Below are positions 33,071 to 44,924 of a stretch of 64,000 bases of DNA, one piece after another. How positions within the stretch are numbered: the first letter of the stretch is position 1; every line of letters starts with the position of its first letter. Source of the stretch: Bufo bufo (lineage: Eukaryota; Chordata; Amphibia; Anura; Bufonidae); NCBI RefSeq assembly GCF_905171765.1, contig NC_053390.1, positions 308,640,984 to 308,704,983 of the forward strand, read 5' to 3'. A model generated the notes under the pieces. The model did no database searches. It was not told the origin of the DNA and saw nothing but the letters and a program-made list of their open reading frames with translations. Made by a program: the position numbers and the translations under genes.

Positions 33071-33245
33071 CTGATAATGTAGGGGCTTGTGTCCCCTGAT
33101 AATGTAGGGGCTTGTGCCCCCTGATAATGTAGGGGCTTGTGCCCCCTGATAGTGTAGGGGCTTGTGCCCCCTGATAGTGTAGGGGCTTGTGCCCCCTGAT
33201 AGTGTAGGGGCTTGTGCCCCCTTATAGTGTAGGGGCTTGTGCCCC
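33071..33245. repeat. 24-bp minisatellite in giant LTR
   Basis: Seven to eight units of TGTAGGGGCTTGTGCCCCCT plus GATA. The 3' LTR counterpart is split by the hAT insertion (42131-42228 and 51663-51765). Confidence 0.93.
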
Positions 33246-33386
33246 CTTATCTGTGCCACCTTATATATCCCCTTATATAATCCCCCTTAGATATGATTAA
33301 TGTATACATGTGTATGGATGTGCCCCAAGCATCAATACGCATGTATATTATATATATCCCCCCCCCCTCCTACAACTGAAACCAGG

Positions 33387-33740
33387 TGCATCAGTGTGAA
33401 TGTGCCCCAAGCATTCACACCGATGCAATCTGGCTAATTACATCAGAATGACCAGACAAGGGTCCGGTCATCCTGATGGATACAAAGAGCTCAGATTCAA
33501 CAGAATCTGAGCCCTTTGTTGTAATTATCCCCAGCGCCGCTGGAGATAATTACACATGATAGAAGAAGGGGAGAAGCCTCTCCTCCTTCTATTATGTGCA
33601 TTCCGACAGTGCGATTACTATCGCACTGTCCGGAATGCGAGGTGCAGCAGGCGGGAGATCAAAGGCTTCTCCCGCCTGTCTGCAGCGCGTCCCCGATGTG
33701 CTGGCCGGCGCAGTGACGTCATATCACTGCGCCGGCCCAC
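33387..33740. repeat. Row of eight short hairpins in giant LTR
   Basis: Stem-loops at about 33387-33427, 33441-33478, 33482-33519, 33521-33553, 33555-33598, 33600-33639, 33647-33680 and 33700-33740 follow each other with almost no spacing. The same row is kept in the other LTR at about 51898-52255, with only a few substitutions. Confidence 0.85.
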
Positions 33741-33798
33741 GTGGATGATGGGGGCGCGCGCGCGCCCCCTGGTGGCGCGGGAGTGCGGGCCGCTGGGG

Positions 33799-33806
33799 GA
33801 TAAATA
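33799..33806 (+). promoter_or_regulatory. TATA-like box of giant LTR
   Basis: GATAAATA sits between a GC-rich block and CACTCTGTTAGTTAG. In the 3' LTR (52313-52320) the box is kept, but 12 bases between it and ACTCTGTTAG are missing. Confidence 0.5.
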
Positions 33807-34194
33807 CCCGGCGGCCCCGGCACTCTGTTAGTTAGATCTGGGCCCCCACCTGGAAGAGGAGCGCGTCCTGCGCTCAGGCAGGAGAGGGCCCCCCCACCTT
33901 GAGAAGCGCATCGGCGCTTAGGACGCGGCCCCTTCCTCCGGCCCAAGGAAGTTAGGATCGGGGCCCCCACTGGAGAGCGCATCGGCGCTCAGGACATCGG
34001 GACACCCCCCCCCACCTTATAGAGGAGCGCGTCCTGCGCTGACCCGACCGGACCCAACCCCTGCAGCCCTTACCCCCCCTTCAGGAGGAGAGCGCATCCT
34101 GCGCTCAGGAAGAGGGACCCTGCCGGACATCTCCACCCCTGGACGGACGAGCAGAACCCTAAGTATCACCCCCTTTATCCTAACCCTGTTACCC

Positions 34195-34375
34195 CTGGTC
34201 ACCCCTGGTTACCCCTGGTCTCCCCTGGTTACCCCTGGTCTTCCCTGGTTACCCCTGGTCTCCCCTGGTTACCCCTGGTCTCCCCTGGTTACCCCTGGTC
34301 TCCCCTGGTCCCCCCTGGTCTCCCCTGGTCACCCCTGGTCTCCCCTGGTCTCCCCTGGTCACCCCTGGTTCCCTG
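34195..34375. repeat. 11-bp CCCCTGGTYTC/CCCCTGGTTA minisatellite
   Basis: About 16 units, with a shorter array at 52690-52845 in the other LTR. Related degenerate CCCTGATCC words continue to 34560. Confidence 0.9.
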
Positions 34376-35229
34376 TGTGCCTACTCTCCCCTGGTTCACC
34401 CCCCCATAGACCCCTGTACCCTGAATAACCCCTGATCCACCCCTATCCACACCACCTCCCCTGATCAACCCTTTATTACCCTGATCCCTGGTTAACCCTA
34501 TATCCCCTGATCCCCTACTGACCCCTGGAACCCTAACCCTGATTAACCCCTAGTGGTTACCCTGGTCCTGTAGAGCATGCTTCTGCTCTGCAAACAAATC
34601 CTTTTAACCCTTCGTCATACCCCGTAGGGACAGTGAATAGTCAGGTGGGGTGGGTTCATATACTTGAATGTGTGAATTGTATAGTTAGTTGATGGGTAGA
34701 ATTGGGAATGGGTAGTGTAGTTTAGGATGGTATATTTAGTGCTGTATTGTAGTGTACTGCGTGCGTAGTGTATTGTTAGTGTATTGCTTGGTGTAATAAA
34801 TAGTTATATTTGTACCCTTTTGTGTAGCGTGTACTTGTTAGCGGTAGCGAGTTAGTAAGGCGCATGCAGTTAGCATAAGTGATCAGTGTAGAGCATAGCG
34901 AAGGTATTGTTATTATTATATAAAGGCATAAATGGGCGGAGTTATCACTAGGTGGCTCCTCCCATGTATGAATATTAATTATCGGTATTTGCATAAATAT
35001 TGGTGATTAATATTCCCCCCTTTACATTGGCGAGCCAGGCCCACTGCGTGGATTTTGCGTTTATTTTTGGTCTTAAGGCTGAAGGTCGCTAGTACTGTGA
35101 ATTAGCGGGCAGGAGAGACGCGGTCAGCGGAGTGTCTGAGCGTCTAGGACCCGATAATTCGTACAGGAGAAGCGATACTTCCCTTAGAGTACCAGAAATA
35201 AAACAAAATCTTTTGCAGAGAATCTATAA

Positions 35230-36615
35230 TTGTTCTGTGTACTAATATTTTTGTATTTGCTTTACACAGTCACCGTCGCTGGGGTAAGAGAAGAAGACAC
35301 GGAAAAGTACAGCACCAACAAGAATCGCTCAAGTGATTGCAAGGGAGAAGAGCACACGTCACTGGAGGAGATCCATCTTCGTGGGAGCGGCGTACAAGTC
35401 AGGCTGGTCGGGAAGAGGCGATCTGGGAAAATGGACTTCTTCCAAGCAGCTGCGAGATACGGCGCCAAGGAGAAGATGGACACTCATCAAACGGTGAGTA
35501 TGGACTTCCCCACACTGCAACACTTGAGCAGACACAGCACATTTAACCCCATCCTCCCCACTACATACAAGTCAGCAGAAATGCTGTGGTCCGATTTGTT
35601 AGCACAGGCTTGTAGTTACGACAAGCTTTGTGTTAACAAACGGACGGTTTTGAACAAGGCCACCAAACGGCTTCGGATGCTAGCCAAACTCCTTCATACG
35701 TTTGAGGCTAGCATCTGTAAGCCAAAGGAAGTGGCGCTGGTGTCTCAGTCAACGGAGACAATTCCTCAGGCCATTCACTGCCAGTGCTGTGCTAGTAATT
35801 CGGACCAGGTTTCGGCATTGCGGGCACAGCTGGCAGAGAATGTGCAGTCTACTGTTGACCGAGATGCGCAGGTGGCTAGGATAGAGTCACAGTTGGTAGA
35901 GCTGCAGAGGCAGAAGGAGGAAATTGAGGCTAAGTTGACTCAGTCTTATACTGAAGTCAATGCCTTCAAGGAGCGGACTGCCTCTACTGATGTGACGGTA
36001 GCCAAATTGAAGGCTCAGGTTGCTGTAAGGTCCCAGCTAATGTCTGGCATGCAACAGGTTATCACCAAGTTGGTGCCGGCCCTTTCTTTTTCCGTAAAGC
36101 CAGGGTCGGAATCTCCCAAAACGTTGCCCTGTGCAGGGCCACAAGGGGGGAGAGTAGTCTGTGACCGGTCTGATCATCAGGTCAAGCCGGTCCAGACTAA
36201 CAGAGATTTTTCCCTGACTTTGGGAAAAAGAACTGTGGTGAAGAGTGCGTCCCTGAGGATGGAACAATTCAGGAGAAGGGAGCACGGATGCAGTGTAGAT
36301 GGACCTGGGCCATGCAGAGCAAACATCAGATGTTTTGCATGTGGTGGCCTAGGTCACATAGCGAGACACTGCGAAACAGATGGGAACATAACACACAGGA
36401 CAGGAAACCAAGTCACGTGTTTCAGGTGTGGGAACAAAGGACACATTGCAAGGAATTGCCCTTGTGCAAGTAACTGCAATGTGTCCAACAGTATCAGCCA
36501 GGTAACAAATTGTGCAGTGGGGTCTAGTCAGCCTGGCCATAACGGGGTTACCTCTCGGCAGCATCACCAGCTGCTGAGAGGTCAGAGTGGCCAAGCTAGG
36601 CTAGGCAACATTTGA
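35230..36615 (+). CDS. Gag-like protein with coiled coil and two CCHC knuckles
   Basis: Open frame of 461 codons. The first Met (35230) precedes a hydrophobic stretch that overlaps a splice-acceptor-like TTGCTTTACACAG. A more Gag-like start is MDFFQAAARYG at 35431, giving 394 residues. Residues about 190-265 of the long form are a predicted coiled coil (SQLVELQRQKEEIEAKL). Two zinc knuckles follow: CFAC-GGLG-H-IARH-C and CFRC-GNKG-H-IARN-C. Two knuckles are common in retroviral nucleocapsids and less so in Ty3/Gypsy Gag. It has no internal stop, and the N-terminal half resembles nothing I recognise. Likely role: particle formation and RNA packaging for this otherwise gene-less element. Confidence 0.75.
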   Translation: MFCVLIFLYLLYTVTVAGVREEDTEKYSTNKNRSSDCKGEEHTSLEEIHLRGSGVQVRLVGKRRSGKMDFFQAAARYGAKEKMDTHQTVSMDFPTLQHLSRHSTFNPILPTTYKSAEMLWSDLLAQACSYDKLCVNKRTVLNKATKRLRMLAKLLHTFEASICKPKEVALVSQSTETIPQAIHCQCCASNSDQVSALRAQLAENVQSTVDRDAQVARIESQLVELQRQKEEIEAKLTQSYTEVNAFKERTASTDVTVAKLKAQVAVRSQLMSGMQQVITKLVPALSFSVKPGSESPKTLPCAGPQGGRVVCDRSDHQVKPVQTNRDFSLTLGKRTVVKSASLRMEQFRRREHGCSVDGPGPCRANIRCFACGGLGHIARHCETDGNITHRTGNQVTCFRCGNKGHIARNCPCASNCNVSNSISQVTNCAVGSSQPGHNGVTSRQHHQLLRGQSGQARLGNI

Positions 36616-37290
36616 CACCCCTGTACTATTTGTTACACAGTTTGTTCCCTGTGTATGTCCATGTTGTGTGTTTTTGTTATCTGTTTGTACGTTCTTCTTG
36701 ATGTTGATGGTGGTAGTCCTTGTCTACGGATGTGTTCTACCATGCTGATTTATGTAGTGTTGTAAGTCCCGTCTGCTGTCTTTGTTTCATTCTGTGTCCC
36801 CTTGGAGTGGAACAGTGTTATACTGTGGATCGAGAACGTATAGGTTCGCGAGCAGATAATATCACACGGGAAATCCTGCTGGTCGGGAGAAGGCATAAGG
36901 ACCTTCTCCATGCAGCACACAAAGGATGATGTGATATTATTCTGGGCAACCAGGGTCTCAGATCGATACAGATAGCACTGTTGTGCTCCAGGTTTTCGGT
37001 AGGGCTGTGTTGCGCTGGGGACTGGGGCGGACAGACAACATTGGTGTAATGTTGTGCTGCGCACTTAATTCTAGTCCGAGCAGGCGGCACAGCTCTGATA
37101 GGGATTGGACGCAGAATGTTTAGCAGCAGAGTGTGGACTGTGTTCTTGTGTTGTGGGGTCCTGGGGAGCCGGGGCATGACTATGCCATTGGTTCTGCAGG
37201 CCTCCACAGGACGGGATCACAGGGGGAAGTCAGCCTGGGTGCACACGAGTGGACAGGGATGCGGTGCCATCAATAACAAGATGGTGCTTT
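36616..37290. other. Non-coding interior of gag-only element
   Basis: No pol motif in any frame. Ends at the 3' tail of the inserted LINE. Confidence 0.55.
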
Positions 37291-40150
37291 AACATAGAAA
37301 CATAGAAACATAGAATGTGTCGGCAGATAAGAACCATTTGGCCCATCTAGTCTGCCCAATATACTGAATACTATGGATAGCCCCCGGCCCTATCTTATAT
37401 GAAGGATGGCCTTATGCCTATCCCATGCATGCTTAAACCCCTTCACTGTATTTGCAGCTACCACTTCTGCAGGAAGGCTATTCCATGCATCCACTACTCT
37501 CTCAGTAAAGTAATACTTCCTTATATTACTTTTAAACCTTTGCCCCTCTAATTTAAAACTGTGTCCTCTTGTGGTAGTTTTTCTTCTTTTAAATATGCTC
37601 TCTTCCTTTACCGAGTTGATTCCCTTTATGTATTTAAAAGTTTCTATCATATCCCCTCTGTCTCTTCTTTCTTCCAAGCTATACATATTAAGGTCCTTTA
37701 ACCTTTCCTGGTAAGTTTTATCCTGCAATCCATGTACTAGTTTAGTAGCTCTTCTCTGAACTCTCTCTAGAGTATCTATATCCTTCTGGAGATATGGCCT
37801 CCAGTACTGCGCACAATACTCCAAGTGAGGTCTCACCAGTGTTCTGTACAGCGGCATAAGCACTTCACTCTTTCTACTGCTTATACCTCTCCCTATACAT
37901 CCAAGCATTCTGCTGGCATTTCGTGCTGCTCTATTACATTGTCTTCCCACCTTTAAGTCTTCTGAAATAATTACTCCTAAATCCCTTTCCTCAGATACTG
38001 AGGTCAGGACTGTGTCAAATATTCTATATTCTGCCCTTGGGTTTTTACGCCCCAGGTGCATTATCTTGCACTTATCCACATTAAATTTCAGTTTCCAGAG
38101 TTCTGACCATTCTTCTAGTTTTCCTAAATCCTTTTCCATTTGGCGTTTCCCTCCAGGAACATCAACCCTGTTACATATCTTTGTGTCATCAGCAAAAAGA
38201 CAAACCTTACCAGCGAGGCCTTTTGCAATATCACTTATGAAGATATTAAACAAAATCGGTCCCAGTACAGATCCCTGTGGAACCCCACTGGTAACATGAC
38301 CTTGTTTTGAATGTTCTCCATTGACTACAACCCTCTGTTGTCTGTCACTCAGCCACTGCCTAATCCACTCAACAATATGGGAGTCCATGCTCAATGACTG
38401 CAGTTTATTGATAAGTCTTCTATGTGGGACAGTGTCAAAAGCCTTACTAAAATCTAGATATGCGATGTCTACTGCACCTCCACCGTCTATTATTTTATTC
38501 ACCCAGTCAAAAAAATCTATAAGATTTGTTTGACATGATCTCCCTGAAGTAAACCCATGTTGTTTTTCATCTTGTAATCCATGGGATTTTAGATGTTCCA
38601 CAATCCTATCCTTTAATAGGGTTTCCATTAATTTGCCTACTATTGATGTCAGACTCACTGGTCTATAGTTGCTCGATTCCTCCCTACTACCTTTCTTGTG
38701 AATGGGCACGACATTTGCCAATTTCCAATCTTCCGGGACGACTCCTGTTACTAATGATTGGTTAAATAAATCTGTTAACGGTTTTGCCAGCTCACCACTA
38801 AGCTCTTTTAATAATTTTGGGTGTATCTCATCAGGCCCCTGTGACTTATTTGTCTTCACCTTAGACAGCAAACTTAGAACATCTTCCTCTGTAAAGATAC
38901 ATGCATCAAACGATTTAATAGTCATTCTTTCTAGTGGAGGTCCTTCTCCTTTTTCTTTTGTAAAAACTGAACAGAAGTATTCATTAAGGCAGTCGGCTAG
39001 CCCTTTATTCTCTTCTACATACCTTCCGTCCTTTGTTTTTAATTTAGTTATTCCTTGTTTTAATTTCCTTTTTTCATTTATATATCTGAAGAATGTCTTA
39101 TCCCCTTTTTTCATAGACTGAGCTAGTTTTTCTTCTGCCTGCGCTTTAGAAGTTCTTATAACTTGCTTGGCCTCTCTCTGCCTAATCTTGTAGATTTCCT
39201 TATCTTCATTGCTCTGGGTTTTTTTATAATTACAAAATGCTAGCTTTTTATTTTTAATGATTTGGGCCACTTCTGCTGAGTACCACATTGGTCTCCTCCT
39301 TTTTTTGCTTTTACTGACGAGTCTAATGCAATTTTCTGTTGCCTTCAATAATGCACCTTTTAAGTAGTCCCATTTCTCCTGGACTCCATGTAATCCGTTC
39401 CAGTCTGATAAGGACTCATTTATGACTAATTTCATTTTTGAAAAGTCTGTTTTTCTAAAATCTAAAACTTTTGTTTTTGTGTGGTGGGACTCTTTCACAG
39501 TTCTTATATTAAACCACACTGACTGGTGATCACTAGATCCCAAGGTTTCGCCTACAATGACATCATATACCGAATCCCCGTTTGTGAATACCAAATCCAA
39601 AATGGCCTCCCTCCGGGTTGGCTCCTCAACCACTTGTTGTAGAGATAACCCCAGTAGGGAATTTAGAAAATCTGTACTCCTGGTAGAACTTGCTATTTTG
39701 GTTTTCCAGTTTATATCTGGAAGATTGAAATCTCCCATAATGATAACTTCTCCTTTCATTGTCATTTTAGCTATTTCTTCAACTAGTAGATCATCTAGTT
39801 CTTTAACTTGACCAGGTGGTCTATATATCACACCTACACGAGTTACTGCATGGTTAGCAAACTGCAACGTAACCCAAACTGACTCTATGTTGGCCTCACC
39901 AACTTGTATTAGGTTAGATTTAATGCTATCTTTCACATACAGGGCCACTCCTCCTCCTTTCTTGCCTTCTCTGTCTCTTCTGTATAAAGAGTACCCTGGT
40001 ATGGTTATGTCCCAGTCATTTCTTTCATTAAACCATGTCTCCGTAACAGCCACTAAATCTACATTCTCAGATGCCATTATTGACCCAAGTTCATTGATTT
40101 TTTTACCTAAACTGCGAGCATTTGTCCACAGAACTCCAGTTATCCCAACC
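37291..40150 (-). mobile_element. CR1-clade LINE, 5'-truncated
   Basis: On the minus strand the element ends in three copies of an 8-base unit (ATTCTATG, TTTCTATG, TTTCTATG), the signature 3' end of CR1 LINEs. It starts at about 40150, just upstream of the endonuclease domain, with an in-frame TAG directly before. ORF1 and the 5' part are absent, as usual for target-primed insertion. No clear target duplication could be fixed. Confidence 0.88.
37390..40141 (-). CDS. CR1 ORF2: endonuclease and reverse transcriptase
   Basis: 895 residues from the first Met (40077), and open without Met to about 40141 (TNARSLGKKINELGSI). The N-terminal AP-endonuclease domain (residues 1-200) shows VAVTETWF, GVALYVKD, MGDFNLPDINW and GSSDHQSV, which nick the target. 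The reverse transcriptase (about 430-700) shows NYRPVSLTS, AYLDFSKAFDTVPH, GVPQGSVLGPILF and the catalytic FADD. The C-terminal LEERRDRGDMIETFKY and RVVDAWNSLP motifs are typical of CR1/L2. No stop interrupts it, so the truncated copy is probably young. It lies opposite in sense to the host element. Confidence 0.93.
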
Positions 40151-41942
40151 TAGTAGGGTGGCCATCCTTATCTGTTGGTGCAGAGGGATGTGCAGCAGAG
40201 GACTCAATCCTCTGAAGATAGGGTGTTCAGACACCAGTGTTGGGATGACGAGGGGTCCTGTGAGACAAAGGGCAGCCCAATACCTTTCTCTACCCATGGG
40301 TCAAAGGTATTGGTGCTGGAAATTTTCACATTAATTGCACTGTTAGGGGAGAAATTCCCCTGGGAGCGCCTGGTGTTTTCTTCTGCCATAGGATATGGAG
40401 CGGAAGAAAAACCTAGGAGACGCCACAGAAGAGACCAGCTATTCCCCCTGACACTGTTGTGAAGCTCCAGAGGATCCCACTGGATTTTGGCAACAAAGCG
40501 ACCTCTGCCTAGAGGTGTTATAGCAATGAAGACTGCCACAATCCAGCGGGAGCATTATTTAGGCTCTGGAGGAAGACTTTGGAGACGTTCGGGTGGAAGA
40601 ACTTATCACTTGTTTCACCCAGTGAAACTTCTTCTGGTTCTGGTCATCGTAATCGGAGGGTCAAGGGACTTATTGACCAAATACACCAGAACCAGACAGA
40701 ACTTTACAGAACTATCCGGAGGAGGAGGCTCAGGACATAACTCAAACATTGTTCCTGTAGCCAAATATTGTATGGACACACTCTGTTTCCTATGAGGGTT
40801 CGGGACGTCTAACTTGTACTACCCTGAAACCCCATAGCACATTGTATTGTACATGTATTGATTTGTTTGTCGGTTGATTGCGTACCCATAGACACTCTAG
40901 GTACAAATGTGTGACAGCCTATATTCGGCTGTACACATTTGCATCCTATAGTAGTTTCCCATTGACACAGGGGTCTGCGACCTACCTGTGTCTTTGGAGG
41001 TGTAGAGATATGCCAGGTTGCATTAGTCTCTATGGGTACACACATTTAATGGAATTTGGTGGTGTTGGGAGGGATGTGTATTTTGTGTGAATGGGGATAA
41101 GGTTAGGTCACGATAGGGACAGGCATAATTCATTTGCCACCTTGAACCCTGGAACGGTGAGGTTCTTAAGGGAAGGGCTGGAGGTGTAGTGTGGCGGAGG
41201 TGTTCTCCGCAGTAGAATTTAGGTACCATGACATCACCGCTTAAGAGTTTGACCTGCCTTGTAAAGACCCATTAATCTGTCCACGGGAGAACCGCACCCA
41301 TCAAGATGGAAACAGACGTTGGATACAAGAAAGTTGGGCAAAGACTGTAAGGGTGAACCCGCTCCAGAATTGGGGGGGGCGAAGATACCTGAAGATCGGC
41401 AGAATGACCGAGAGACTGTGGGGGTGTGGCCACTCCAAAGTGGGGGTGGCCAACACCAAGAGACTGTTATAGAAAGGTAAAGACTGTAAGGGTGAACCCG
41501 CTCCAGAATTGGGGGGGACGAAGATACCTGAAGATCGGCAGAATTACCGAGAGACTGTGGGGGTGTGGTCACTCCAAAGTGGGGGTGGCCGACACCAAGA
41601 GACTGTTAAAGAAAGGCCAGTTAAAGACTGTAAGGGTGAACCCACTCCAGAATTGGGGGGGGGGCGAAGATACCTGAAGATCGGCAGAATGACCGAGAGA
41701 CTGTGGGTGTGTGGTATCCGAAAGATGTCAAGAAGAAGACGGTGTATCCTGTGGACGGAGGAGGAGGTTGCGGTGAAGGGCAGGTCGGAGGAAGCTGGAT
41801 GAGGGATGTCTAAGTACCTAAAGATCAGTGTGCACTACAGTTCTTCCTGAACTTCCACCAAAGATGGGGTTGAAGGGGGGCAAATATATCTCAACCCGTT
41901 CCCCCATTATATTGTCGTATTATATTCCGACAACAGGGGGAT
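40151..41942. other. Non-coding interior of gag-only element, 3' part
   Basis: No RT, protease or integrase motif. A 140-bp tandem repeat occupies 41342-41720, and a CAACAGGGGGAT tract precedes the LTR. Confidence 0.55.
41342..41720. repeat. About 140-bp tandem repeat, 2.7 copies
   Basis: Copies start with AGACTGTAAGGGTGAACCC at 41342, 41481 and 41625. Each contains CCAGAATTGGGGGG, AGATCGGCAGAAT and a CACTCCAAAGTGGGGGTGGCC stem-like block. Confidence 0.92.
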
Positions 41943-42809
41943 TGTTGAGGAACGGTTGAGATGTATGCATATATATCCATGCATGCCTGCAAACACGTGC
42001 GGGCATGTATGGTATATATGTGCATACATTAGACATAGCATCATGGGACGATGTGCACAGATGTGCCCAGCATCTGCGCACGTCTGCCCATGGTGATCCC
42101 CAGGGGCTCATGCTGGCCCCTGTGGGAAATATGTGTCCCCTGATAATGTAGGGGCTTGTGTCCCCTGATAATGTAGGGGCTTGTGCCCCCTGATAATGTA
42201 GGGGCTTGTGCCCCCTGATAGTGTAGGGCAGGGGTGCACAACCCGCGGCCCGCGGGCCGCATGCGGCCCGCACAGCCAGTTTTTGCGGCCCCCGTACTCC
42301 TGCACAGAGACACAGCTGATCGTCTGCCTCTGCGATCAGCGCGTCCCTGTGAAAAATAAAGCCGGCTCTGAAGGCCCCGCCCCCTGCAGCTGCTTTCACT
42401 TGATTCGGCTCCAGCCCGGAGCGCTCGGAATGCCCCGCCCCCTGAAGCTGCGCTCACTACTCACCGCCTCCCAGAGCCAACACACAGGTCCCCCACCTCC
42501 CCCTGACGTCTCACTGACTGGGCGCTCCCTCGTGTGCCTGCACCGCATCACATACTGGGCCAATCAGCATTAGCAGTGTGCAAATACCTGCTGCTGATTG
42601 GCCCAGTGTATTGCTGGCAGGCAGCAGGCGCGCATCCTCCAGGCTGGAAGAAGTTATTGATTTGTTCTGCCCGCACACCTCACCAGTGCCACCCAAAACA
42701 TTAATACCACAGCCATTCTGGACCTGTGCCACTGCCAGCCCGTCCACACAGTAAGACACCGCCCCAGCCACAATCTTTACATACAACCAGGGATTCTATT
42801 AAAAAAAAC

Positions 42810-43283
42810 TTAAAGGGGTATTCCTATCATGGACAATGGGGGCATATCGCTAGGATATGCCCCCATTGTCTTATAGGTGCGGGTCCCACCACTGGGACCA
42901 GCACCTATATTGAGAATGGAGCGGGGAGCGCTGTGTCTGGAGGACCCCAGATTTCCCGGGGTCCGTCCACCACCAAGCGCTTCTCCCCGCCTCTCCCATA
43001 GAAGTGAATGGGAGAGTACCGCGCATGCGCGGCCCATGCTCCCATTCATTTTTATGAGGCCGACGGAAATAGCTGAGCCAGCACTCGGTTATTTTCGGCG
43101 GCCCCATAGAAATGAATGGAGGGAGGCTGCGCATGCGCAGTGTGCCCGCCTTCACTTTTGGGGCTCCATTCTCTATATAGGTGCGGGTTCCAGCGGTGGG
43201 ACCAGCACCTATAAGACAATGGGGGCATATGCTGCTAGCGATATGCCCCCATTGTCCATGATGGGAATACCCCAAGTCATTAA
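42810..43283. mobile_element. Foldback MITE, TTAAAGGGGTATTCC family
   Basis: Left end TTAAAGGGGTATTCC, right end GGAATACCCC then AAGTCATTAA. The arms share GACAATGGGGGCATATC and its complement. It abuts the next element at a TTAA (43280-43283). Confidence 0.8.
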
Positions 43284-43758
43284 AAAACCTTACCCCACGT
43301 GACTTCCAAGGGTGTGCGCCTCCGCGCAAATGCAGTACCAGGGCATGGGTAAGCTAAAATTACAGTGAGCATTGACTCATGGATGCGCCCACGGACACCG
43401 CGCATGCGCTCTCAGGGGTAAGGAGATCTGACAGTCTTTTTTCTTGTAAAATCTCCTTACCCTCACTACACAGCGCGCTTCAGATTCATTACCGGCTGGC
43501 TTCGATCAGGATCAGGTCGGTCTCTATGTGCAGTGAGGGTAAGGAGATTTTACAATCCGCGCGTGCGCAGTGTGAGGGTAAGGAGAATTAACAAGACAAA
43601 AGACCGTCAGATCTCCTTACCCCTGAGAGCGCATGTGCGGTGTCCGTGGGCGCATCCATGAGTCAATGCTCACTGTAATTTTAGCTTACCCATGCCCTGG
43701 TACTGCACTTGCGCAGAGGCGCACACCCGCGGAAGTCACGTGGGGTTGTGTTTTTTAA
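43280..43758. mobile_element. Foldback MITE with TTAA ends
   Basis: TTAAAAAACC ... GTTTTTTAA. Near-perfect arms run from CCCACGTGACTT inward, centred near 43515. Spans AGGAGATCTGAC and its complement. Non-coding. Confidence 0.8.
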
Positions 43759-44168
43759 CAACGTAAGATTTTTTGATAGATCACTGGATCATTAATGGAA
43801 AAAAAATCTGTACTAATAACAGTCTCTCTTAGCACTTGCATAATAAAAAAATTTTGAATGGACCCCTCAGCTGTCTGGCACCTCTGACCAGCAGAGACAC
43901 TTGACTTCTTCCATAATACAGTCCAAATTCCAATTATTGTCCATAGACAAGTCATGAATATATATGTACATTGTACATATGAATGGAAATTTAAGTTATG
44001 GCTATTGTAAAGTGGCGAGAAAAAATTCCAAAATGAAAATGGGCTGGTACTTAAAGGGGCTATCCAGGAAAAGATATTAATGAATTATCCTCAGGATGGG
44101 TCATCAGTATTAGATCTGTAGGGGTGCGACACCACAGACCCCCGCCTATCAGCTGTTAGAAAAGGCAT

Positions 44169-44609
44169 TTAAAGGGGTTTTGCCATCTCAGACAATGGGG
44201 GCATATTGCTAGGATATGCCCCATTGTCTGATGGGTGAGGGTCCCACCTCTAAAACCTGCATCTACAATGAGACCGGAGCGGGTAAATGAACGGAGGGAG
44301 CACTGCGCATCTGCAGCCGCCCTCCATTCATTTCTATGGGGCCACCAAAAATAGCCGAGCACTGGCTCGGCTATTTCCGTCTGCCCCATAGAAATGAATA
44401 GGAACAGGGGCCGCGCGTGCACGGTACGTTCCCATTCACTTCTATGGGAGCAGCGGAGAGCAGCACTTGGTGGTGGATGGACCCGGGAAATCTGGGGTCC
44501 TCTAGCCATAGCTCTCCCCGCTCCGTTCTCGTTGTAGGTGCGGGTCCCAATGGTGGGACCCACACCTATCAGACAATGGCATTGTATGTAATGGGAATAC
44601 CCCTTTTAA
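44169..44609. mobile_element. Second foldback MITE of the TTAAAGGGG family
   Basis: TTAAAGGGGTTTTGCC ... GGGAATACCCCTTTTAA, with arms pairing GACAATGGGGGCATAT-like and GTGCGGGTCCCA-like blocks. Related to 42810-43283. Confidence 0.78.
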
Positions 44610-44924
44610 GCGCCACAGCCTCTTCCTAGGTAATGTGACATCACTGTACATCAGTCGCATGGATTAGTAGCGTATCAATAAAGGCTGAGCTGCAATACCA
44701 AGTACTGCCACTATAAGATTTTACAGGTTTTAGAAGAGGGGAAAAAAATCAAATAAAATATATTTTTAATTAGACTGCAGATCAGACCCGTATATCAAAG
44801 ACCCCCCATGTCAGACCTCAGCTCAGACCCCCATACCAGATCAGACCTCCGATCAGAACCCCCATATCAGAGGCCCATCAGAAATAAAATAAATAAATTC
44901 ACTTACCTCTCCTCCTCCGCTGCT

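Larger units (their letters stand above)
32874..35026 (+). repeat. 5' giant LTR (2153 bp)
   Basis: TGTTGAGGAA ... CCCTTTACA. In order it holds a 24-bp minisatellite (33071-33245), eight consecutive hairpins (33387-33740), a TATA-like box, four GAGCGC-rich blocks (33858-34110), an 11-bp CCCCTGGTTA-type minisatellite (34195-34375), and AT-rich U5-like sequence with an AATAAA at 34795. It is far longer than most Ty3/Gypsy or retroviral LTRs. Confidence 0.92.

Noticed and set aside
33556..33831. 91-codon open frame present in both giant LTRs
   Set aside because: It is shared only because the LTRs are copies of each other; it spans the hairpin row and a CGCG run and has no protein features.
34195..34560. 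CCCTGGTTA/CCCTAACCC-like repeats suggesting an interstitial telomere
   Set aside because: Only stray CCCTAA words occur, the unit is 11 bp, and the array lies in both copies of an LTR.
35230..35290. Signal peptide at the start of the Gag-like protein
   Set aside because: The hydrophobic run overlaps a pyrimidine-rich, splice-acceptor-like stretch; the inner start at 35431 is more plausible.
40151..41942. Hidden pol gene in the gag-only element
   Set aside because: All frames were inspected for protease, YxDD and integrase motifs; none was seen.
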